Part shown: in pieces, positions 1-5,366 of the stretch
How the letters are laid out: the number at the start of each line of letters is the position of its first letter
Position numbering within the stretch: position 1 is the stretch's first letter
Assembly: GCA_007135635.1 (NCBI GenBank)
Contig: SLIO01000448.1
Location: 1 to 8,976, forward strand
Source of the DNA: Methylomicrobium sp.
GTDB taxonomy: Bacteria; Pseudomonadota; Gammaproteobacteria; Methylococcales; Methylomonadaceae
Length of the DNA: 8,976 bases
Reading direction: 5' to 3'
Program-made: the position numbers and the translations under genes
Notes under the pieces: generated by a model
Seen by the model: only the letters and a program-made list of their open reading frames with translations
Told to the model about the DNA's origin: nothing
Database searches by the model: none

Positions 1-24
1 AAAATAAAAAAAATATTTTTATCA

Positions 25-53
25 TTGACTATTAAGACAACCGGTCGTATTAT
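25..53 (+). promoter_or_regulatory. Sigma70 promoter of the TetR gene
   Basis: TTGACT at 25-30 and TATTAT at 48-53 are separated by exactly 17 bases, a near-consensus housekeeping promoter. Transcription would start around position 60. The spacer contains the palindromic operator at 35-48, which is the usual layout for an autorepressed TetR-family gene. Confidence 0.75.
35..48. promoter_or_regulatory. TetR-family operator, copy 1 (autoregulation)
   Basis: AGACAACCGGTCGT contains the near-perfect 12-base dyad at 37-48 (five of six pairs match) centred between -35 and -10. The same word recurs with 11 of 14 identities at 675-688, upstream of the next gene. Binding by the adjacent TetR protein is inferred from position and symmetry. 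Confidence 0.6.
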
Positions 54-122
54 TTTTATTTTATTTAAATATAGCAAAAACAAATCAACCGAGATAATCT
101 ACTCAATCAAGGCGTCAAGCTA

Positions 123-656
123 TTGATGGAGCAGGGTTATCATGGTACCGGACTTAAAGAAATTTTGGATGCCGTTAAAATACCAAAGGGTTCTTTTTAC
201 AACTATTTCGGCAGTAAAGAAAATTTCGGCGCGGAGGTCATTCAGCACTACATTGAACCATTTATTAAACAGCTTGACACCTATTTGGAACATTCGAATG
301 GCGATGCCCTATCTGCGTTAAAACGCTACTACCACGATTTGATTGCCGAAGCCGAAAAACAAAACTTCAAAGGCGGTTGCCTGCTCGGCAACCTCATGGG
401 TGAAATCGGCGACACCAGCGAAATATGCCAAAAGGCATTGCAATCCGCGGTAACTCGTTATCGCAACATTATGCGCTCTGCACTTGCCCAAGCGCAGCAA
501 CAAGGAACCGTTCGATCCGATCTGACGGCAGAGGAAATGGCCGATTTATTACTAAACACTTGGCAAGGCGCGTTACTTCGAATGAAAATCGAACAATCCT
601 CGGAACCCTTAAAACAATGTTGCCGGAGCTTGTTGGAGGGCTATTTCCAAGCCTAA
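123..656 (+). CDS. NemR-like TetR-family transcriptional repressor (start uncertain)
   Basis: DNA-binding repressor, probably of its own gene and of the cassette downstream. The helix-turn-helix core (GTGLKEILDAVKIPKGSFYNYF) is near the N-terminus. Numbered from the ATG at 126 (176 aa), the protein aligns without gaps to E. coli NemR as I recall it, with an offset of 21. Cys85 in GGCLLGNL falls on NemR Cys106 and Lys154 in LRMKIEQSSEPL falls on NemR Lys175, the pair that forms the redox/electrophile switch in NemR. The start is a problem. In-frame codons from 84 to 122 encode INRDNLLNQGVKL, which matches helix 1 of the family, but contain no ATG, GTG or TTG, and a TAG lies at 72-74. TTG at 123 or ATG at 126 (weak AAGG at 109-112) would remove helix 1. 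The true start may be the ATC at 84, or the start codon may be mutated or misread. The family call is strong; specific NemR orthology is not proven. Confidence 0.85.
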   Translation: MMEQGYHGTGLKEILDAVKIPKGSFYNYFGSKENFGAEVIQHYIEPFIKQLDTYLEHSNGDALSALKRYYHDLIAEAEKQNFKGGCLLGNLMGEIGDTSEICQKALQSAVTRYRNIMRSALAQAQQQGTVRSDLTAEEMADLLLNTWQGALLRMKIEQSSEPLKQCCRSLLEGYFQA

Positions 657-674
657 TTTTTTCAATCCCTATAA

Positions 675-688
675 AGACGACCAGTCAT
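675..688. promoter_or_regulatory. TetR-family operator, copy 2, upstream of the DUF4242 gene
   Basis: AGACGACCAGTCAT matches the operator at 35-48 in 11 of 14 positions and is followed by a similar T-rich stretch. It lies in the 51-base gap between the repressor stop and the next gene and abuts a TATAAA at 670-675 that could be a -10 element. I see no convincing -35. It suggests that the DUF4242-mtoX segment has its own repressor-controlled start. Confidence 0.55.
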
Positions 689-707
689 TTTTTAATTGGA
701 GAAAAAC

Positions 708-983
708 ATGCCTAAATTCATTATCGAACGAGAAATCCCCAATGCCGGATCGTTGACAAGCGAAGACCTTCAAGGCATCGCTCAACAATCATGCTCCATT
801 CTTCAGGATATGGGGCCGAAAATCCAATGGATTGAGAGCTATGTAACCGATGATAAAGTCTATTGTGTTTATATCGCACCGGACGAAAAAGCTATTCGGG
901 AACATGCCCAACAAGGATCATTCCCTGCTAATCGTATCAGCCAAATCAAGACGATTATCGATCCGACCACTGCTGAAGCATAA
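708..983 (+). CDS. DUF4242 family small protein
   Basis: A 91-residue soluble protein with no signal peptide or membrane segment. The opening KFIIEREIPNAG, the central IQWIESYVTDDKVYCVYIAPD and the closing SFPANRISQIKTIIDP are characteristic of DUF4242, a ferredoxin-like-fold family that includes the nickel-binding SCO4226 protein of Streptomyces. A GGAG at 698-701, six bases before the ATG at 708, sets the start. Its role in this cassette is unknown. Because it sits between the repressor operator and mtoX, it may be co-expressed with methanethiol oxidation and could handle a metal or a reactive intermediate, but that is only inference from context. The family assignment is firm; the function is not. 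Confidence 0.85.
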   Translation: MPKFIIEREIPNAGSLTSEDLQGIAQQSCSILQDMGPKIQWIESYVTDDKVYCVYIAPDEKAIREHAQQGSFPANRISQIKTIIDPTTAEA

Positions 984-1015
984 GCACTTTATCACCCCAG
1001 AAACACTATTAGCCA

Positions 1016-1024
1016 AAGGAGGTA
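1016..1024 (+). other. Orphan perfect Shine-Dalgarno sequence
   Basis: AAAGGAGGT is an essentially full complement of the 16S rRNA 3' tail and is the strongest such match I noticed in the window, yet no ATG, GTG or TTG follows at usable distance. It lies about 60 bases before the mtoX start, which has its own weaker AAGAGAG. It may be a relic of a lost short gene or a ribosome standby site. Confidence 0.4.
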
Positions 1025-1082
1025 ATCAGTCCGACTCACGAAAACTCACTATTACTTAGATAATTACAAGAGAGTGCATACC

Positions 1083-2465
1083 ATGAAATCACAAATCAAG
1101 AACCGAACCCTTCTTGGCAAACTAACTCAATCCGCCTTGTTTGCCGCTTCAACAATCATGATCAGCAGCCTTAGCATACACCCTGCACAAGCTGATGAAA
1201 CCTGCATGTCTCCCTATATGGCTAAGATTGTCGGACAGGAAGACTTCGTTTATATCTGGACGCTCGGCATGGAAGGTGTCGGTGATGAGCAGGATAAACT
1301 CGTCACAGTCGATGTCAATCCTAAGTCCAAGAACTACGGCAAAGTCGTCAACTCGCTGTCGGTCGGCGGCCGGAATGAGGCGCATCATTCCGGCTTTACC
1401 GATGATCGGCAATACTTGTGGGCTGGCGGCCTCGACACCAATAAGGTTTTTATTTTCGACGTTCACAGCGACCCGGCTAAACCAAAATTGACGAAGGTCA
1501 TCAGCGATTTCGTCGCGAAAAGCGGTGGCGTAGTCGGCCCTCATACGACCTACGCATTGCCCGGTCGCATGCTGATCACCGGGCTCTCTAATAACAAAGA
1601 TCATGGCGGCAGAACCGCTCTAGTCGAATACACCAACGAAGGGAAATATATCGCCACACACTGGCACCCAACCGACAGCGACTTACGCGGTGCTATCAAA
1701 ACCGGAAACTACGCCGATGGTTACGGTTACGATGTTCGCGTACTGCCAAGGCGCAACTTAATGCTAACATCGTCTTTCACCGGTTGGTCTAATTATATGA
1801 TGGATTTCGGCAAGATGCTGAACGACCCCGAGGCGATGAAACGCTTCGGCAATACCGTCGTGCAATGGGACCTGCATGCGCGCAAACCGAAGAAAGTCTT
1901 CGACGTTCCCGGCGCGCCATTGGAACTTCGCTGCGCATGGGGAGCCAATAACAATTACTGCTTTACCAGCACGGCACTAACATCGAAGATCTGGTTGATT
2001 TACGAAGACCAAGCAGGCGAATGGCAAGCGAAAGCCGTTGCAGATATCGGCGATCCTTCAAAAATCCCGTTGCCGGTCGACATCTCTATTTCGAGCGACG
2101 ACAAAACATTATGGGTCAATACCTTTATGGACGGGAAGACTCGAGGTTTCGACATTAGCGATCCGTTCAACCCGAAACAAGTTTACGAACAAAAAATCGG
2201 CGCCCAAGTCAATATGGTGTCGTCAAGCTGGGACGGCAAACGTCTCTATTATACGTCTTCTCTATTGGCCAACTGGGATAAAAAAGGCGACGATAACGAG
2301 CAATTCTTCAAGCTTTATCACTGGGATGGAAAGCAACTAAAAGAACAGTTCGCGATCGATTTCATCAAAGAAAAGTTAGGCCGCGCGCATCAAATGCGGT
2401 TCGGTGCATATTCTCTTTATAGCAGCAACAGCCAGCCGCCCAACCTGCTCACGAAATATCAATAA
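1083..2465 (+). CDS. mtoX: Methanethiol oxidase, SBP56 (selenium-binding protein) family, exported
   Basis: Copper-dependent oxidase that converts methanethiol, oxygen and water to formaldehyde, hydrogen sulfide and hydrogen peroxide in the periplasm. The 460-residue precursor has a Sec signal peptide: a basic N-terminus, a hydrophobic core at about 18-31, and cleavage expected after HPAQA at residue 37. The mature part follows SBP56 closely: NEAHHSGF (His101, His102), GPHTTYALPG (His154), GYGYDVRVLPRRN, LPVDISISSDDKTLWVN, MVSSSWDGKRLYYTSSLLANWD, and AHQMRF (His436) near the end. These His residues are the likely metal ligands, inferred from family conservation. The human homologue SELENBP1 has a Cys at its LPCIY motif where this protein has VYIW. 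The ATG at 1083 is chosen because AAGAGAG lies eight bases upstream; the GTG at 1074 has no better ribosome site. The fused SCO-MauG gene downstream is the known companion of mtoX, which supports a methanethiol oxidase role over other SBP56 roles. Confidence 0.92.
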   Translation: MKSQIKNRTLLGKLTQSALFAASTIMISSLSIHPAQADETCMSPYMAKIVGQEDFVYIWTLGMEGVGDEQDKLVTVDVNPKSKNYGKVVNSLSVGGRNEAHHSGFTDDRQYLWAGGLDTNKVFIFDVHSDPAKPKLTKVISDFVAKSGGVVGPHTTYALPGRMLITGLSNNKDHGGRTALVEYTNEGKYIATHWHPTDSDLRGAIKTGNYADGYGYDVRVLPRRNLMLTSSFTGWSNYMMDFGKMLNDPEAMKRFGNTVVQWDLHARKPKKVFDVPGAPLELRCAWGANNNYCFTSTALTSKIWLIYEDQAGEWQAKAVADIGDPSKIPLPVDISISSDDKTLWVNTFMDGKTRGFDISDPFNPKQVYEQKIGAQVNMVSSSWDGKRLYYTSSLLANWDKKGDDNEQFFKLYHWDGKQLKEQFAIDFIKEKLGRAHQMRFGAYSLYSSNSQPPNLLTKYQ

Positions 2466-2472
2466 CCTCAAT

Positions 2473-2490
2473 GAGCGGCCTCGGCCGCTC
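2473..2490 (+). other. Intercistronic GC-rich hairpin between mtoX and the SCO-MauG gene
   Basis: GAGCGGCC and GGCCGCTC are perfect inverted repeats separated by only two bases, so about seven pairs with a four-base loop can form. No T-run follows, so it is not a standard intrinsic terminator. Lying seven bases after the mtoX stop, it could protect the mtoX message end or lower expression of the downstream gene. Confidence 0.5.
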
Positions 2491-2521
2491 TCTGTTCCCA
2501 TCTATTCGCAGGAGCGACGCC

Positions 2522-4405
2522 ATGAAACATTTGTTTACAATCGTCATTTTGCTGTCGAGCGTAGCGGTCTTTTCGGTCAAGGCCGACAACGAAACGCTTG
2601 CGCCCGGTTACGGCGCACTGCAATACGAACTCCCGGCCGTCGGCAGCTATCTGTTACCGGCGCTCGGCAAGGCCGCAGACGGTAAAATTCTCGACGAACA
2701 AGGCCAAGCTGTTAACTTGCATCATCTGATGGGCGATAAGATCGTGCTACTCAGTTTTATTTATTCGACGTGCAGCGACGTCAACGGCTGCCCTCTAGCA
2801 ACCGGGGTATTTCATAAAATCAAAAACCGGCTTAAAAAGGACCCCGAATTGAGCCGACAACTGCGTTTGTTGACGTTAAGCTTCAACCCCGAACAAGACA
2901 CGCCAGACAAAATGAAACAGTATGGCGAGCACCTGCAGGATGAAAATATCGAGTGGCGCTTTCTAACGACCGCTTCGGAAACCGAGCTGCGACCGATTCT
3001 CGATAATTATCGGCAAAGCATCCAGAAAGTCTACGACGAAAACGGACGTTTCACCGGCACTTTTTCGCATATTTTGCGCGTCTATTTGATCGACCGAAAC
3101 AAAAAAATCCGCAACATCTACAGCGTTTCGTTCTTGCATACAGACACTTTGATTAATGATGTGAAAACCTTACTGCAACCGGTAACCACCGCCAATGGCA
3201 AAAAGTCGAATCAAGTCGCTAAACGTTTTCGGCCCGGCGATGATAAATCGAATTATGAGAGCGGCGATTATGAGACTCGCAGTATCGCTCTGGCCGACCG
3301 AGCCGGTCAAACGGCCGACTTGATGAAAACGGTCTACCATCCACCGAAAGGACTACCTCCCGTGCCGGTTCCGGCGAACAACCCTGTGACGCCGGAGAAA
3401 GTACAATTGGGTCGAAAACTGTTTTACGACCGCCGCTTGTCGCTGAACAATACCTTTTCATGCGCGATGTGCCATATTCCCGAACAAGGCTTTACCAGTA
3501 ACGAGATGAAAACCGCGGTGGGCGTCGAAGGCCGGACCGTCAAGCGCAACAGTCCGACACTTTACAATGTCGCTTATTACACTAAATTGTTTCACGATGG
3601 ACGCGAAAATAGTCTCGAACATCAGGTTTGGGGACCGCTATTGGCGCACAATGAAATGGCCAACCCGTCGATCGGTAGCGTCATCGAAAAATTGCATAAC
3701 GATAGGGAATACAACGCTCTTTTCAACAAGGCTTTCGGCAAAGGGCCGACAATCGAAACAATCGGCATGGCGATCGCAAGTTACGAGCGCACCCTTAACT
3801 CGGGCAATTCGGCATTCGACCGTTGGTATTACAGCAACGACAAACAAGCCTTGAACACTTCCGCACAACGCGGTTTCAAGCTATTTTCCGGAAAGGCGCA
3901 ATGCTCGTCTTGTCACAGCATCAGTAAGAAACATGCGCTGTTCACCGACAATGCGTTTCATAATACCGGCATCGGTTATCGAGAAGCAATGCACAGTACG
4001 GCTAAAACCCAACGTGTCCAGGTCGCCCCCGGCGTCTTTGTCGATATCGATTCGCAATTAATCGATTCGGTTTCAGAAACCAAGAGCAACGATTTAGGTC
4101 GCTATGAAGTCACGCAAGACCCAAACGACCGTTGGCATTATAGAACCCCATCATTGCGTAATGTTGCGCTGACCGCACCATACATGCACAACGGTTCGAT
4201 TTCGACGCTAAAGGAAGTCGTCGAGTTCTATAACCAGGGCGGCATTAACAATGAAAACTTAGACCCGCTGATCAATCCTTTGAATTTAAACAATGCTGAA
4301 ATAGACGATTTGACTGCTTTTCTGGAGTCTTTGACCGGTGACAATATCGATGAATTGGTTGCCGATGCATTTGCGGCTCCAGTTGGCGATCATCAAGAAA
4401 ACTGA
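2522..4405 (+). CDS. Fused SCO1/SenC copper chaperone and MauG-type di-heme cytochrome c peroxidase
   Basis: A 627-residue exported protein joining two activities that are usually separate. Signal peptide about 1-21 (hydrophobic core TIVILLSSVAVFSV). The SCO/thioredoxin-like domain spans about 45-220, with the copper-binding Cys84 and Cys90 in STCSDVNGCP and His183 in TFSHILRVYLID. The Cys spacing is CX5CP rather than the CX3CP of classic Sco1. A linker leads to a MauG/CcpA-type region (about 275-605) with two c-type heme motifs, CAMCH at 314-318 and CSSCH at 461-465, and the family signature RTPSLRNVALTAPYMHNGS. AGGAG seven bases before the ATG at 2522, plus the signal peptide starting there, fixes the start over the ATG at 2471. 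It lies 56 bases after mtoX on the same strand. SCO1 and MauG genes accompany mtoX in Hyphomicrobium, so the likely job is copper loading and oxidative maturation of MtoX. Heme attachment requires the host Ccm system. Confidence 0.9.
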   Translation: MKHLFTIVILLSSVAVFSVKADNETLAPGYGALQYELPAVGSYLLPALGKAADGKILDEQGQAVNLHHLMGDKIVLLSFIYSTCSDVNGCPLATGVFHKIKNRLKKDPELSRQLRLLTLSFNPEQDTPDKMKQYGEHLQDENIEWRFLTTASETELRPILDNYRQSIQKVYDENGRFTGTFSHILRVYLIDRNKKIRNIYSVSFLHTDTLINDVKTLLQPVTTANGKKSNQVAKRFRPGDDKSNYESGDYETRSIALADRAGQTADLMKTVYHPPKGLPPVPVPANNPVTPEKVQLGRKLFYDRRLSLNNTFSCAMCHIPEQGFTSNEMKTAVGVEGRTVKRNSPTLYNVAYYTKLFHDGRENSLEHQVWGPLLAHNEMANPSIGSVIEKLHNDREYNALFNKAFGKGPTIETIGMAIASYERTLNSGNSAFDRWYYSNDKQALNTSAQRGFKLFSGKAQCSSCHSISKKHALFTDNAFHNTGIGYREAMHSTAKTQRVQVAPGVFVDIDSQLIDSVSETKSNDLGRYEVTQDPNDRWHYRTPSLRNVALTAPYMHNGSISTLKEVVEFYNQGGINNENLDPLINPLNLNNAEIDDLTAFLESLTGDNIDELVADAFAAPVGDHQEN

Positions 4406-4413
4406 TCATTTGT

Positions 4414-4434
4414 GCGATACTTTTACAGTATCGC
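4414..4434. terminator. Inverted repeat between convergent genes, possible weak terminator
   Basis: GCGATAC and GTATCGC form a perfect seven-pair stem around a seven-base loop. It begins nine bases after the SCO-MauG stop and overlaps the stop codon of the - strand gene. Neither side has a good T-run after the stem, so intrinsic termination is uncertain, though the position between two converging genes suits a bidirectional element. Confidence 0.4.
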
Positions 4435-5019
4435 CAATAAAGATGAAATCATTTGAAAATAAATGTCCAACAATCCGACTAATACATTTTGATATACGGC
4501 CTCCAAGGTTTCAGTCGGTTGTTCAAGCATTAACTCGAACAAGTCCAGAATCGCTGAATAAACGCTAACAAAATAGACTTCCGCGACGTCAATTGCTTGA
4601 TTCGTATAATTCGTCACCGGTTCGACCATTGCCGCAACCGTTGCTTGAGGATGATCGTAAAACGCTTGCCAATGTTCGCCGGCTTGCCGACCCAATTGCG
4701 TCGCTTCGGCTATTGTTTGTTCATAGATAGACTCTAATTTCGGAAAATAAACCTCGTTAACCTGTGCATACATCAGTGCACCGTAATCAACGGCTTGAGC
4801 ATACCACTGCGAGCTAGTCTCGACCGGATGCGCATAAAATTGTTTCGCGGAAACCGCTACTTCAGCGTGCCAATCGAGCAAAACTGTTTTGATTTGTCGA
4901 TACAGCTCGTTTAATTGCAGGCTCAAACTACTATAAAGCTCTCGCGTCGGCAAAAACACTTTGTGTTCGAGATCTAGCGGTTTGAGATCGAAAAAATCGG
5001 GGTTTTTGAAAATTGACAT
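4423..5019 (-). CDS. Uncharacterised probably all-helical protein with internal HPxxT-like repeats
   Basis: I do not recognise this 198-residue protein. It has no signal peptide and no cysteine, is rich in Gln, Glu, Ala, Tyr and Leu, and reads as long amphipathic helices; the last 50 residues are more hydrophobic (VYSAILDLFELML, VLVGLLDIYFQMISSLLAIL) and might associate with a membrane or granule surface. Three segments resemble each other: FYAHPVETSSQWYAQAV (61-77), FYDHPQATVAAMVEPV (120-135) and MLEQPTETLEAVYQNV (164-179). The general look is phasin-like, but I cannot assign it to that family. AAAGG on the - strand six bases before the ATG at 5019 supports the start. It is convergent with the mtoX cassette, and a strong terminator hairpin lies just upstream, so its transcript must pass that hairpin. 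Confidence 0.75.
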   Translation of the reverse strand: MSIFKNPDFFDLKPLDLEHKVFLPTRELYSSLSLQLNELYRQIKTVLLDWHAEVAVSAKQFYAHPVETSSQWYAQAVDYGALMYAQVNEVYFPKLESIYEQTIAEATQLGRQAGEHWQAFYDHPQATVAAMVEPVTNYTNQAIDVAEVYFVSVYSAILDLFELMLEQPTETLEAVYQNVLVGLLDIYFQMISSLLAIL

Positions 5020-5048
5020 AACTTACCTTTTTTGAAACCGGGATGTCG

Positions 5049-5076
5049 AAAAAAAGATGCGGCCGGGAGGCCGCAT
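5049..5076 (-). terminator. Intrinsic (rho-independent) terminator or attenuator
   Basis: Read on the - strand, ATGCGGCC, loop TCCC, GGCCGCAT is an eight-pair GC-rich stem followed by one C and seven Ts, a textbook intrinsic terminator. It would end - strand transcription arriving from the MCE operon. It is also only 29 bases before the ATG at 5019, leaving no room for a promoter in between, so it must also act within the 5' leader of that gene. Confidence 0.85.
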
Positions 5077-5199
5077 TAAAGAGGAAGGATTCAACTCTAG
5101 TCTCGTGAAGAGTGCATACAAGAGTCGAGTGAAAGTGTAGCCATTTACCAGCGCTAGGAAAATGTGGCATATTGCCGCGCGACAATTAGCCGCTCAGCC

Positions 5200-5215
5200 T
5201 GGCACCTAATTTGCA
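5200..5215 (+). promoter_or_regulatory. Sigma54 (RpoN) type -24/-12 promoter element
   Basis: TGGCAC, five bases, TTGCA matches the RpoN consensus with the correct ten bases between the GG at 5201-5202 and the GC at 5213-5214. Transcription would run rightward from about 5227, into a region with no + strand gene and then antisense to the lipoprotein gene. The motif match is direct; activity is inferred, and no enhancer site was identified. Confidence 0.45.
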
Positions 5216-5227
5216 GTGTCAAATTAG
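5206..5227. repeat. 8-bp inverted repeat overlapping the sigma54-like site
   Basis: CTAATTTG (5206-5213) and CAAATTAG (5220-5227) are perfect inverted repeats around CAGTGT. The left arm covers most of the -12 element, so a protein bound here would block it. It could instead be a simple operator for a - strand promoter, since TTGACA can be read on the - strand at 5217-5222, but no good -10 follows that hexamer. Confidence 0.45.
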
Positions 5228-5283
5228 TTTGAGCTTCATTCAACCGTCATGAGTACTAATAAGTCCGGATAATTCAACATTAA

Positions 5284-5342
5284 ACGCATATGCACAGATA
5301 ATCGCGAATTAAAGAACTGTGTTATTTGACTTTAACATGCGT
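5284..5342. repeat. Nested inverted repeats, possible structured RNA
   Basis: ACGCAT (5284-5289) pairs with ATGCGT (5337-5342), and inside it CACAG (5293-5297) pairs with CTGTG (5317-5321). The same fold is available on either strand. The arms are short and AT-rich sequence separates them, so this could be chance. It lies in the 3' region of the MCE operon transcript on the - strand and downstream of the sigma54-like site on the + strand. Confidence 0.25.
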
Positions 5343-5366
5343 GAAATGACCAAGAAACCCAATTCC

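Larger units (their letters stand above)
5020..5366. other. Gene-free region with terminator, sigma54-like site and inverted repeats
   Basis: This 347-base stretch separates the helical protein gene from the MCE operon, both on the - strand. I find no convincing coding sequence in it. It contains the - strand terminator at 5049-5076, the + strand sigma54-like element at 5200-5215, an 8-bp inverted repeat at 5206-5227, and nested inverted repeats at 5284-5342. I could not identify a clear sigma70 promoter for the - strand gene at 4423-5019. Confidence 0.6.

Noticed and set aside
1..24. A/T-rich left edge as the tail of a terminator for an upstream gene
   Set aside because: No stem is visible within the window, so the claim cannot be supported.
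1071..1082. The word AGAGTGCATAC occurs just before mtoX and again at 5109-5119
   Set aside because: An 11-base match is expected several times by chance in a window of this size, and the two contexts have nothing else in common.
1149..1604. A 151-codon open frame on the - strand inside mtoX
   Set aside because: It is the antisense shadow of a clearly conserved SBP56 coding region and shows no family motif.
2471..2521. Upstream ATG at 2471 as the start of the SCO-MauG gene
   Set aside because: It would put 17 residues, encoded by the hairpin, in front of a normal signal peptide, and the AGGAG lies correctly before the ATG at 2522.
4931..5185. An 84-codon open frame on the - strand overlapping the start of the helical-protein gene
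   Set aside because: It is out of frame with the better-supported gene, runs through the terminator hairpin, lacks a ribosome site and has an Arg/Ser/His-rich composition typical of a chance frame.
5250..5273. Very short + strand open frames (from the ATGs at 5250 and 5337) downstream of the sigma54-like site
   Set aside because: They encode 7 and 13 residues with no ribosome site, so they do not explain the promoter-like element.
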